Source of the DNA: Dryas octopetala
Taxonomy: Eukaryota; Streptophyta; Magnoliopsida; Rosales; Rosaceae
NCBI GenBank assembly: GCA_963921425.1
Contig: OY992835.1
Span: 17,174,001-17,238,000 of the forward strand
DNA: 64,000 bases
Reading direction: 5' to 3'
Part shown: positions 24,101 through 35,904 of the stretch, piece by piece
Layout: each line of letters begins with the position of its first letter
Position numbering within the stretch: position 1 is the first letter of the stretch
Notes under the pieces: generated by a model
Databases searched by the model: none
What the model saw: only the letters and a program-made list of their open reading frames with translations
What the model was told of the DNA's origin: nothing
Translations under genes and position numbers: made by a program

Positions 24101-24182
24101 CAGTTCTGCGGCCCTTGAAATCTCTGAAAACCTCTTCGACTGTTCGAGGATTGTAGAGTGCTCCACCACTACCTCCTTTCAT
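21158..24182 (-). CDS. Alfin-like PHD-finger protein
   Basis: A 258-residue nuclear protein. Alfin-like proteins bind H3K4me3 through a C-terminal PHD finger and act with Polycomb and other chromatin factors in stress and seed responses. Exons on the minus strand: 24182-24077, 23280-23248, 22251-22023, 21704-21572, 21433-21158; every junction keeps frame. The N-terminal Alfin domain (about residues 7-135) shows [20 protein letters not shown] and [21 protein letters not shown] basic/serine linker and an acidic run follow, then the C4HC3 PHD finger at about residues 201-249 (CGAC...CDFC...H..C...CPSC). The first zinc loop reads [13 protein letters not shown], different from the shorter ENYA(S/T)DEFW type I know for most family members; the cysteines and the cage tryptophan are kept. 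The acceptor of the last exon could lie three bases earlier (one extra Gln). Confidence 0.95.
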
Positions 24183-24186
24183 TGTT

Positions 24187-24206
24187 CTCTCTCTCTCTCT
24201 CTCTCT
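24187..24206 (-). repeat. (GA)10 microsatellite in the Alfin-like 5' UTR
   Basis: A perfect CT dinucleotide run on the plus strand (GA on the coding strand) ending four bases upstream of the start codon. GA-rich leaders and promoters can bind plant BBR/BPC factors; whether this one does is unknown. Confidence 0.85.
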
Positions 24207-25029
24207 GCTTCACTGTCTCTCTGAGAAAAACCAAATCAACAGATTTGAGTTAAGCATAGAGGGAGAGTTTTCGAGGGTAAATAGAGGGCCAGAAGGGGGG
24301 TGCGTTTTGAGATGTGGGTTGAGGACAAGGATGGGAATATTGAGTTTCATAGGGATTGTTTCGGAAATTCGAATGTGCTTTGTATCATTTAATGTTTCTA
24401 ACTATGTGATGTCATGAGTCCTTCTCTACTGCGGACCCGGACATCCGCAATTTTTGTTTTTTCACGGATTTCAGGAGCCGAGCGTTGTGGCTGTCACACA
24501 ATTGACAATGCATTTTTTCTTCTTCTTTCAACTCTTGGTATTTGATTTGTCAATTTTATGTTATATATTAACTTAGTATTTTGATATTCACTTAAATTTT
24601 AGAGTCAAAAACTTAACATGCAGCTTTTACAAATCATTTTACATATATGAAGATGAACCACCGATCATAAAACAAGGTAAAAAATGACAAAAAAAAGTGG
24701 CTCTAATTGCTTAAAAAAAGAATTGACAGTTCTACGAAAATAGTACAGAGCGCTCAACGCCATTGTCGATCCCTCAACACCTAATATAGCGCTCTAGAGA
24801 ATTTTTCACTATGTGATTTTCATTTATAATCGTAAGTTAAAGTGCTTGTAATTGTTATCTAGATAAATTACTTTTAAGGACAAAAAATGCAAGATTCTTA
24901 ACTGGAAATACACCAAAAACAAATTAAGCTAAAGGAAAAAAAAAACACTGAAGAAAAATTAAGTTAATTGATTATCTCTAAAAAAACAACGATGTCGAGG
25001 GCTCAGCAGATGCAGACTACAGCCTTTTA
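24207..25029. other. Promoter and upstream region of the Alfin-like gene
   Basis: Presumed promoter and leader at about 24,207-24,500, then AT-rich DNA. No clear TATA box was found. Confidence 0.45.
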
Positions 25030-25200
25030 AGATGCATCTACATTGTGAGTTAATTTTAAAGTTGCATCTGCAGTTTTTAAGACATTGTGAGCTAATTTTT
25101 GAGTTGCATATGCAGATTATAGGTTGCAGATGTAAGCTACATTTGCAGTTTTTAGGTTATAGTCTTATAGACGCAGGCTGCATCTGCAGCTCTCTAGCAC
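25030..25200. repeat. Degenerate tandem array of about 21-bp units (TTGCATCTGCAG-like)
   Basis: Diverged units such as TTGCATCTGCAGTTTTTAAG, TTGCATATGCAGATTATAGG and TTGCAGATGTAAGC. They are followed by GCACTCGGTAAGAATTTTC and TGCTCGGTAAGAATTGTCGA at about 25,197-25,283. A similar array lies at 44,397-44,545, beside GCTCGGC-type sequence. Probably the interior of an old non-autonomous transposon; no termini were identified. Confidence 0.55.
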
Positions 25201-25605
25201 TCGGTAAGAATTTTCAAGTGCTTGCCAAAAATTGTCAAATGCTCTGGAGGCATTGCCAAGTGCTCGGTAAGAATTGTCGAGTACTCAGCGCTAATTTTGT
25301 CCTACAAGATAAGTTTTGAGCTGGATGAACATTAGGTTAACTTTCTTTCTCATTTTATCGTGCTAGGTAAAAAAGCATTTTTTTTTCCTTAAGCTTGTCT
25401 ATTGATTTCTTATATTAGTAATATTAATTTTGTACATTTACATGTAATAGAAAGAAATTTGTATAATTATCATTTTACGTGATTGTTGAATCAAGGTTGT
25501 AACTCTTGTAAATCGATGAGTATTCGAACACTCTTGCCCTAATTTTGGCATCAAAACTTGACTTGTTTATATATATTTCAAAATGGCTCTTATGATGGAC
25601 CAATT

Positions 25606-25998
25606 ATGAGGGAATATTTTATAAAAGTTCTTAGATTAATCAAATTGCACCTTTACTCATACTCATTTTACTACCTAATAACCCATTTTAAATTACTAAC
25701 CTTTAAATAAATTAAAAAAAAAAAAAAACATCAACCAAACTCATTTTACTTGCTCTCATTTTTTACCCCATAGGATGTAAAATGACGCTTATGAAGAATG
25801 CATGTTAGGTTTTTAACTGTTAAATTTTAAGGCCCAAAATTTCAGAGTTAAAACTTAACATAGAGTCGACAAATCATGTATCATTTTATTAATCCAAGGA
25901 TTCAGCCCCAAAATCTCAAAGTTAAAACTAACTTAAATTTGATAAACTAGATGTCATTTGATTAATTTAAGAATTTTTATAAAACAATCTCTCATAAT
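25606..25998. mobile_element. Inverted-repeat element (family D, copy 1)
   Basis: About 393 bp. The left end (from ATGAGGGAATATTTTATAA) and the complement of the right end (from TTATGAGAGATTGTTTTATA) match over about 45 bases. It contains repeated AAAATCTCAAAGTTAAAACT-like blocks and a poly-A run. The same element type occurs at 63,630-64,000. The target duplication is unclear (flanks share AATTA), so no superfamily is assigned. Confidence 0.65.
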
Positions 25999-26684
25999 TA
26001 GTTCTTCTTTTGGATGCGGCTCTATTTTTTATTTTTATTTTTGTAATGAGTAGTTTGACCTTTGGTTTTTTGGGTTATGGAGTAGTTTGGTCTTTAGTCT
26101 TTGAACGGCCAAAAAAAGAACAATCAAAAGGTTATATTTCTAGAATAACCCCAATTATCAACTCAAAACACCTACAAGACCTACATCATTTCTTGTCTTC
26201 CGTTCTCAACTTACCCAAACTTTAGATTTTTTCAAACCTCTGCTCTTTCACTGTCCTCCCTCTTATCTTTTGGTGTTTGGTAAGTTTTATAAATTTAATG
26301 TCATCTTATACAAGTGTAGTAGGCTTGTGAACGTATATGAATCAATGATTTTTTTTTTTTTTCAATTATTGATGCTTGTTAGAAGACTTGTGAATGTATC
26401 TTCAACAGAACTTTTAAAACCAAGGTCAATTGTCTGCACAAACAAAAAACACAATTATATATCATCACATGCAGAAATTTTTTAAACCGGGATCAATTGT
26501 CTGCACATACACGCAGATTATTCATCAACACACACATGACAATTGTGTTCTTGTCACAATGTATCAGTTAACAATAGTTCATCAAGCATGCTTGTATTCG
26601 CCCAAACACTAGAAAAAAGGGTTAACCGCGGAATGTAAAGGATAACACTGTTGATGAAGAAACACTCGAAAGGAAACTTCAACT
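25999..26684. other. Intergenic and distal 3' UTR of the NF-YA gene
   Basis: AT-rich, with a T-run at 26,349-26,362. The part adjoining 26,684 belongs to the presumed NF-YA 3' UTR. No gene is seen. Confidence 0.5.
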
Positions 26685-26705
26685 GAGCCAAGGATGACTT
26701 CCCAA
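26685..26705 (-). promoter_or_regulatory. miR169 target site in the NF-YA 3' UTR
   Basis: On the minus (transcript) strand this 21-base site contains AAGTCATCCTTGGCT, the core complementary to miR169. Compared with miR169a as I remember it, 18 of 21 positions are identical: mismatches fall at miRNA positions 1 and 17 and a G:U wobble at 20, sparing the 10-11 cleavage region. It begins 63 bases after the stop codon. Plant NF-YA mRNAs are the classic miR169 targets, via sites in the 3' UTR. Confidence 0.88.
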
Positions 26706-26768
26706 TGGGAACACTAGCAGCCGTATTCTCCAACAGAACACTGACCACAGACTGCTGTGATGATTCGT

Positions 26769-29411
26769 TCACCAGAGGATGGAAAGATGGTGCTGGTTCC
26801 CTCCGCCGCGCATATCAACAAAGGGAACTTGCATGGTCCCACCAATGTGAGAGGGGTAGCCAGAGAACCTGAAATCATGTCGTGGAAAGATATCATCACT
26901 GTTGGAGGTGCTTGTGACTTCAGAGCAAGACGTAGTGGAAGCACCATCTCTATAGTTTTCAGTCTCATGAACTTCAGATTCTGACATATTTCCGGTCAGA
27001 TGTAGCTGAGCAGTGCCTGATACATCCATTCTATGGTTTGTGGTATTAGGCTTGGAATCTTGGACCTTCTTCATGTTGAGAAAGCGCCCACCAGATCCTC
27101 TAGCCCTCTTTAATGCATGAACATGTCGAGATTCATGGAGATAGGGCTGCACATATTTCACAATGGCTTTCTTAGAGAATATTGCTTTTGTCAGTCAAAT
27201 TAAGTACACTCTCCATAACAGCATGCCCTGGAGCAAAGAGAAAGGCATTTACAAAATCAGGAAAAACCTTCACATACCTTGCGAACTTTGACGAGTTTGT
27301 CCTGCGCTTCTAGCTTGGCACGATATTGTCTCCGCCTGAGAATTGCACGGTACTGTTTTGCATTTACATAAATCGGTTCATCTTCTTTAAGATCAAGAGG
27401 CAAGGGAACCCGAGCAGAAGCAATCCCCATCCCCTGGGGATGATGAATCTGGAGACATTTAAAGGTTAAATATCTCATAATTGCAATGGAAAAGGCACAT
27501 TCTTATGCAAAAACCACCAGTGTACTTTTATAAATCTTCAAGTCATGTTTTAACTAAAGGACAAAAGAATCAGAATCTATATCATAACCACTAGATTGTA
27601 GAATCCACAGGGTCTCCACAGATGAAATATAATAATATCTGATAAGACCTCACCTTAACCTCACCTTGTCATAATCATTTTGCATCTATGCCTTGAAAAT
27701 TCAAACTTCATAAAGATCTAGTCTAGGGTTAATAGAAAGGCAAGAAGAAACTTTACTTCAATAAAGAATTATTAAGATAAGGAAAACTGAGAAGAATAAG
27801 AGCAAAGGAGATGCAAAGCAAAACAGAACAAGAAAAATTATAAGATGGAAAAAATACATTGTAAACCTACTTTAAGAACCATAATTATCTGTAGTGCATT
27901 CACTTTAAACAATTTGCAAGAAGGATGCCTAGGAAGGTGCTACATGGCTAAAAGATCGTATGTAAACTTTAAAAAAATTTAATGCTAAGTTGATAATGGA
28001 CCCTTTCTCCTACCTAATAAAGGAATGAAGAGTTTGAAGTGCAAGGCTTATGAACATTGTCCTACAAAGATTTCCAAATTTCCTTTATGCTCATTTTGGC
28101 AGTATTGAGGTTGCAACTGTCATAATGAAATATGAGTTAATTATGTATCCTCAAAGATGGTTACAAGAACCTCCTGTAGCATCTGCAGGGTAATTGGAAA
28201 AGACAGCCATTTGAAACTTCCTCCAAGAATGATTTTCATGTTTTGAAGCTCCTGATAATTGAAGGAAGCTATTATATGTGCTATCCAAGAGAAAAGGCAT
28301 GCCATTCATGATTACTTCTATTGATTACATCCGAACAATAGTTTCATGCCAAGGTCACCATATTTGTTCAAGATGTTGCGCAACCACATTGAACGAATAA
28401 CCAAGCCTCATTTTATTACTCATATAATTAGAAGGTTCTATAAGAACCAACCAACCTCCACTGATATAATTTGATGTGAATTGTGGCAAATATTGGAAAG
28501 AATAGTTTTTAAGTTCCTAACAATAATATACTGCAGAAGCAAACAAATACAAATTAGAAAAGATTTCTATGAGTATTCTCTTTGAAGCACTTACCATAGC
28601 TTGTGGCCCATAAGCAGCCAGTAAGCTACCGAAGTATGGTTCAGCATAGTGGAATGGAATGTGAGCCTGAATTAGTAGCCATAAAAGAATATAAGATTCC
28701 CATCCTGCCTCACAGCCAACAAAAAATACAGGCAATTATCAACATACCATTGAGTGGCTAAAATCAAGTTGTGAAGGGAGGACAAAGTCCTGACTTGTCA
28801 CTGATGAGAGTGATTTCATGTGACCCCCAACAGGCTTCCCCTGTGTTTCATTATATCCTGCGCAAGAACAAAAGTAACTAAATTTGATATAGTTCTGAGT
28901 AGTTACCATTGACTTATCTCTTTCACATAAATTTTTTTAAGTAGTTCAATCAAAACATTAAAAGGATAAACCCATATATACAGAACATATCCACATATAA
29001 GGAACCAAACCGCTGTAGAAGCATCAATAAGAAGGCAGTTTCCAAGAGCATATATTCGAAGGAGGAAAAAGAAGGGAAAGAAAACATAGGAAGATAAATA
29101 TATCAACCTGATTCTGCCGTAACTACGCCTTGCCCACAAGGGTTGCCTTCTTTCATACTAGCCACTTCAGGTTGAGATTTGCCAGTTGATTGAGTTGAGG
29201 ATGAATCCTGATCTTGAAAGTGAGTTCCAGATTGCTTGGTGTTATGAAAATGTTGTAGAGACACACCCATCTTCAATGCTAAACTTTTGGATTTAGATGA
29301 TTGTTGGACATGTGTTTCAGTAGAATTCTCCCATGACAAGGATCCAAGAATGAATGGAGAAGTCGAGTGAGCAGAACTAATACCAGACTTTTTCTTATAC
29401 AAATTCTGCAT
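26769..29411 (-). CDS. NF-YA: NF-YA (CBF-B/HAP2) subunit of the CCAAT-binding factor
   Basis: A 344-residue transcription factor subunit that joins the NF-YB/NF-YC histone-fold dimer and reads CCAAT. Coding exons on the minus strand: 29411-29108, 28857-28748, 28666-28595, 27448-27278, 27146-26769, all in frame. The conserved core spans about residues 186-243: the NF-YB/C-binding helix starts [18 protein letters not shown], and the DNA-binding part has [18 protein letters not shown] and GRFLN. An exon ending AYGPQAM precedes RVPLPLDL, as in other plant NF-YA proteins of the NF-YA3/5/6/8 type. I start at ATG 29411 (MQNLYKKK), the first ATG of the frame; the only start further upstream is a TTG. 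A long leader with at least one intron precedes it. Post-transcriptional control by miR169 is predicted from the site downstream. Confidence 0.95.
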
Positions 29412-30990
29412 TGTCTTAAACAACTACTCAGATTGTCTAAAATTGTGGGGTTGAAACTTTATAGATCTTCAAATATGTTAAAAGAGGAACACGTTACTTT
29501 TATTGCCCACTCATCAGCAACCAGGCATCCAAGTAAGTGCAAGCTGCAACAATGCTACTATATTTAAGTCATAGAAGAACAGCACCAGAAGTTGAGCTAA
29601 TTTACTTTTTTATAAGCAATGACAAATTGCAATAATGAAATTTAGAAATCTCAATTGAAGAGGAAAGAAGAACAATAGAGCATAACTTGAGTGAACTAAG
29701 ATACTGATGCATCAGATATACGAGTATATTACATAGAGCACACCAATTAAAAATGTCCAGGATGCTAAGTAGTGGATATGAAAGCTCCAGTAAGAACCAT
29801 GAATGGAATTACAGGGAAATTATCTAGGGGATGACAAAAGACATCCAAACATATTCGCGACTATATAGGATTTAGGAAGGGACAAATGCCCTCCACTACT
29901 GCAATTGCATTCATCATCTATAGTTTTCTGGATCAACTTATCCTCAGCATTGCATATCAGCTTCGCATACCTCCATCCCATCAATTAGAATTGGCTACAA
30001 GGACCAAGCTACTATCTTGGCGACTGTTGTGTAGTGATGATGTTCTAAGCCATAGTACTAATTTGGATATTCAAAAAGGGACAAAATCGAAATACATGTA
30101 AACACCTTCTTTCCCTCGATCCTAATTTTAACATGTATATATTGAAAGACATCCAAAGCAAGGAAGACGGCATCAATCAAATCACTAGATAAACAACCAG
30201 TGAAAGTAGTGATTCCTATTATGGGGAACAACAGACGAGCATACATTCTGCTCCACAGCAGAAAATCAAATTTAAATAATTAAATTTTGTTAAATATCAG
30301 GCTGCCTAAAGCAAATGAGTCATTCATGAATTTTCTTTTAAACTCTAATTTTAAATTATGAAAAAAAAAAAACATCATAAAGAAGGAACCTTCATATAAA
30401 AACTCCATATTTTATAAGAAATCCCATCCTCAAATTGGAAACCAGTTTATACATGCAACACCAAGAATAAAAATCTCAAACAAGAAAAAAATAAATCATG
30501 ACAATTACATTCAAGAACAAGATTAACTCTTAAATCAGCAAAGCATGGGACTCTGAAGCCTTACCCAAAATAAGAAACCCATCATTTCAACCCAAAAAAA
30601 CTAGAAAATCAAACTCACCATCTTAAGCTCCACATGCAAGCAAATCAAAGGCTCACCACAATACAGTAAAGTCAATAATGGAGCTCGGACACAAAATAAA
30701 ACGAAAGAAAATAAAATAAAACAAACCCAGTTGATGAAAAAAAAGAAGGCATGAAAAGCACAGCAGAAGGAGTGACTGAGTAAGTGAGAGAGAGAGAGAC
30801 CTTCGGAATATGGTAAAGTGAGTGAAAATAAGAAATGGGTATTCTTGTAAGCTTTGAATTGTGCATGTCTTCTTCCTCCTTAAAACCACAAACTGTCTCT
30901 CTCTCTTTGTTTCTGTCTCTGTCTCTGTCTCTCTCTCACTCTCATTTGGCTTTGGTCATTTGGGTGCAAAGGCTACATCTCCATCTCCTT
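29412..30990 (-). promoter_or_regulatory. NF-YA 5' leader with intron
   Basis: On the minus strand CGAAG|GTCTCT near 30,800 is a likely 5'-UTR donor, so transcription probably starts around 30,850-30,990, just downstream of GA/GACA-rich repeats (30,897-30,945). The leader then spans about 1.4 kb to the ATG, with an intron. No TATA box is obvious. Several short open frames in this stretch look incidental. Confidence 0.5.
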
Positions 30991-33719
30991 AAACGACGGA
31001 TTTCCTTGCATTAAACGCACTCACCAAAGTCACAATCCCACAGTCACAAACAATTCAAATCTCTTCGCTTCTCACCCTTCCACCTCATCACCACCTTCAG
31101 CACCTTCCCACCTTCCTCGCTTCCCTTGTCTCTCTCCTTCTCCAAATAAATTAACATTTTTGTACGTGTCATTTCATTTCACTTGGGATTATTTATTCTG
31201 TTTATTTTTGTTATCTGTTTTATTTTAATTGTTCGGATCATTTCTCCTAGTTTGGTGCTTGGTCTGTTTCCTTAGTAGTTTGGTTTTTGTCGTCTTCTCT
31301 GCTACGCAGTCTGACTAAAAATACATTCACATTTCACTGTTGAATGCCCTTTTAGGCCTTCAGCCAGGAATAGCCGCCCTTGGATTTTCAGCTTGCTTCT
31401 CGCCCACGCGCTTCCTGTGCGCGTGCAATGTAGTTCCACATTCTGGGTCAACCACTGTGTTTCTTCGGATGTCCAAATGCTCCGGTTATCAATCGCATAA
31501 AAGCCTGCTGTCAACAACATCCAACGGTGATGATCACTTCCTCATAAACTCACAGTCATAGGTAATGTAAGAGAATCCATTGCCGTCCAGGCCGGTCCTT
31601 TATCAAGGGACAAAATTGTAGGAGTAAGAAAGGAGAGGACATTGTAGGATTTTAAGGAGGTGTTTGGTTTTTTGGAATGAATGAGCATTTCCATATAGTA
31701 CCTTCCATGGAAGCAAGGTTGCATGTTGAATTTAAAACCAGACGATATTCCTAAGGTTACGAAGCCATTAAATTTAATACGCGCTTGGAAAGAGAGTGAT
31801 GTTTTTTGAGTTTTTCCATCACCTTTTAAAAAAAGGCATTATAGCACCCAAGCGAAGATAAGGCAGCTTTTAACACTTGCCCCTCCACATGGAATTTAAT
31901 GCATGAGTGCCATCTGCCATGGCTTCCATTAATTAATTGAATGAACTATTCTAATTGGCATCAAGTCTAGTTTAATTTTCTAATTGAGGATTACATTTGA
32001 AAACAACTCGATCATATAGTCATATGGCCTTCCAAAAGCTCCAAGAGTTTCATAGTGGTGGTAATTTACATTATACTTCCATTATTATTTTAAGCATTTG
32101 GCTTGCAATGTTTCCAAGCTTCATTTTTTTTTTTTTGTCCAAGCTTCAATTTTCAAAAGACAAAATTTATGTAAAATTTTTTATATTGGGTTGTTTAAGT
32201 TATGAGGTATATATCTCAGACCAAAAAAAAAAAAGTTATGAGGTATCTTAAATAAATGATACCAAAACACAAAGTTTCAATTAAAAAATATTATTCTAGG
32301 GTATGATTCAACCTAAACCACGTCCTTAATGGTTTAAACTTAATTATTATGATTTTATGAGAAAATTGAGAATTTATATGAAAAGCTATAGTCATTGAAA
32401 TTATGAAATGTCTTGAAGACTTTCACAGTTTCACTTAACTAATATTGATCAAAATATGAACTTTGAAATGAACTTTATTAATAAATCAGTATAAGAAATT
32501 TAACCTAGTATTAATTTTATTATGTATAATTACCTTGAATTGTGAGTGACATTCAACAAAATTTCACCTAATTACAAGTAGAGGTTGACAACATAGTTTC
32601 AACATTGTATTTCTATTGCCCCTTCAGTTATATTTAAATCTCACACTACACTTATTAACACTTAAATCAAGATCAAAGAAAGACTAGAGTGCAATAGTGC
32701 AATACTAACTTAAAACAAATAAAGATTAATAATAGAACTCTCACATGCCTCAAACAGTCACACTAATAGAGTTTATCTTTAAGAAGAAAAGAGTAACAAT
32801 TAATAATATAACTCCCAAATGCCTCTCACACAGTCACACTATCACTATGACCATTGTAATAAAGTTTATCCCATTCACCAACTCTTTATGTTCAATTTTA
32901 ATTGTCATGAAGAAATTCACTAATACATTGAACTTTGGCATGAAGAAAATTGTCAGTTACATTAATGGTCATGAAGAATTTATAATAGAGAGCTCTCAAA
33001 GAGATTGACTTCCACCCTTTTTTAAAATGAGTGTGAGTGTCTTCAATTATGTATGCAGACCATTATTAGATCAAATTAATTTAATCTAATTTTCATGAGT
33101 AAATTAACAAAAAGAAAGGAGGAAAGGGCAGAGATTGGCATTTATGTGACCAAAATCCCATCCTACATGCGACAAACCTCAACAAAAGGCCAATGCCATG
33201 ATTGTCATTTTGTTTATTAATCAATTAATTTATTTTTCTCCGCCTTCATTGTAGATTTGTAGGAGAAATAATTACACTTAATATAAAATAAACATGGTCT
33301 TACATTTTGTTGATAATATAATTATTGCAGGCTATAATGATAAGTATCATTTACAAAACATATTAAATAGAGGGGTTAATTAAGTCAAGAGATTACTAAT
33401 TGTCCATCTATGTTTCCTTAATAGCACTCCAACTCATATATGCTATAGAAGAAAATCATCAAAGAATTAAGCTGCTGGCCATGCCTCGATGAAGTGATAT
33501 TATTAACTATCATAAATCTTATTTATCAAATAATTTGGCAAAATAAAATGCTTATGCTGCTATATTATAGATAGCTGGGACACTAATTATGTAGAGACTT
33601 ATCTAGTAATATAAGCACTTAATGTTTTCATATTATATGGTAAAAGAAATTAATCTATTAACCACTATACATAAATTAAAGAGGAATATTCTCTCGTCAA
33701 ACAATTTAACATGTTAAAT
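30991..33719. other. NF-YA promoter region and intergenic DNA
   Basis: The first few hundred bases are the presumed NF-YA promoter. The rest is AT-rich with short open frames lacking recognisable motifs. No gene or RNA is supported. Confidence 0.5.
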
Positions 33720-33728
33720 ATAAAAAAA

Positions 33729-33930
33729 GAATAATGTTATACTTACCACATTCTTATACCACATTTTTATATCATCTCACGTGTCATTTTTACTTTATTG
33801 GACAGAGTTTTTATTTTTATTTTTGGGTTTTTTTTTATTTTTTAGTATTTAATGTATGAATGTCATGTAAGTTGCCACATAAGGTGGTATGAAATTATGG
33901 TATAAAAATGTGGTATATCTAGCACTACTG
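33729..33930. mobile_element. Mutator-type MITE (family A, copy 1)
   Basis: 202 bp, flanked by a perfect 9-bp target duplication ATAAAAAAA (33,720-33,728 and 33,931-33,939). The ends read GAATAATGTTATACTTACCA and, in complement, CAGTAGTGCTAGATATACCA. The interior contains TACTTTATTGGACA and CCACATAAGGTGGTATG, shared with the reverse-oriented copy at 55,293-55,497. No coding capacity. Confidence 0.93.
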
Positions 33931-33939
33931 ATAAAAAAA

Positions 33940-35904
33940 TGATATGTTATTTATCACTGATATGATAGTGGATTTTTTTTATTGTATATTCTAGATTGAG
34001 TCTGAGATAATATAACAAACCAAAATATTTGATAAGACAACATAAACCTACCTTAGATGAAGAATTATGCATCACCATATGAAGGTTTTGAATAATAGAC
34101 ATTCAATAGTTTAATGTTAAGGAATCTACATGAACCAAACAAGATAAAATATTAGAATTCTTAAACAACTTTTAAAAATAGAACTCCATTTAAGAAATGA
34201 GGCTTGTGGGGTAATACCACCTGTCAGTTGGACAACTAATCAGCACGTCCCATGCTGGTTCATTCTTCCTATGAATTTAGTATTAATCAATTATCTGAGC
34301 ATTTGATGAAAACTCAGACTTAAAACAAAAAAAAATTTGGAATATTGTTGTTGTTGTTATGACTTCGCTAAGGGAAAACCTCGTATAGGTACGAATGTAC
34401 GATGATATCAAGACCTCAATATTAGTCAAGAGACTCAAGACGGTATCATGAATACAACAAATGTAAGATAGAAATTCCAAAATGACAAAAATCATTAGAT
34501 ATGGGCCGGAAAGAGAAATAATTTGTAAATCTAGCTAAAAAAATTATTACACTAAATGCTGGTTTTTAGAGCCCCATTGGTAAAGTTTTCTGTTTTTTGT
34601 GATAATTAAATTTTTTGAGACAAATTATATCTTCATCCCATTGTGAATGTGTTATAATAGTGTCTTAACTATCTATGAGACTACAACTATTATCACTATA
34701 TTTTAAGTGAAAGTAACAAGAATTGAGAACCTGGTCATGGCTTTAGGAATAGGGCTCAAGGGACTTGACAAAATCATGCATAATATATAAAAAATTTCAT
34801 TTATCATTGTTAGATTTTAAGTAGACAACATTGTTTAGATTTGAGACATGGGACAAAAGGCTTCCTTGGAAGTAGCCAAGTAGGTAGATTCACCACCAGA
34901 GAAAAGTTCATTGTATGAATCGGAGTTCCCATAACCTAGGAGACTAGGCCAACTAACTGGTCCGTATGAATTAAAAAACAGTGGTTGCCCTATAGTAAGA
35001 ATTCTTATGTGATAAAGAACATATCCATTTTACTCTAATGCTATGGCTTCATTCATTACTTACGCAAATGAGCGAAACAACCACATGAATAAAAAAGGAA
35101 AAAAAACCATGGAGTACGAAGAATCGGAGTGTTCCAAAGATGAAGACGGAGTCTAAAAAGTAGGAGTTGGGAGATTCACAAATGTAAACCCTATCGTTAA
35201 AAAGTGAATCGACTTTGATTCATTCAACCGATCTGAATGAGCTTGAGTTATCAGATCCGCTGCTTCTCAGGGGACTGAAACTCCCAACAACGTAGCAGTG
35301 TACTACTAAATGTCAACTCAATTACTAAGAGTTGAAAAAGTACTGGTATGACATATTCCAATTTATACTACAAAATTTTCCTAGAGAGCAAAATAACATA
35401 CTTGAAATTCATCACGTACGAAACAGTTGTACACGAGAATGCGCCCAAGGCAGTTATTCCCAATTTTATGTACATTAATAATTAAATGCATTAAATTGTG
35501 GATCAACCAAAAATAACTAACTCAACTCCAACATATCCATATGGCACGCACTAGTCCGACAAATTGTGTGCAATGTGAATTAAGCAGAATACATTAACCC
35601 AAAGGAACAAACTCCATAAAATATAAATGTATTGCATAAATTAAAAAATAAGAGACAATAGGGGATGTACTATATGAAATTCAGAAAATCCAGAGTCAGT
35701 GAGTACGGGGTTAAAGCAAAGGTCACGAAGGCATATCCAGGAAGGGGTAAACTTCCCCTGGCGCACAAGGTTCGAGAACAATATAGGATGATCTCTTTGG
35801 ACTGGAGGTCTCTGTTCTTTGAAAAATCATCCCAAGAAGTCTCCAAGGAATTATTCTTTGGGTGCAAACCAGAACAACCAGAATGTGTTCGTCCGACTAA
35901 ATGA
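33940..35904. other. Intergenic, downstream of the ataxin-2-like gene
   Basis: AT-rich. Stretches at 34,340-35,300 look like decayed repetitive DNA, but no terminal repeats or protein relics could be identified. The last about 250 bases should include the 3' UTR of the minus-strand gene. Confidence 0.45.
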
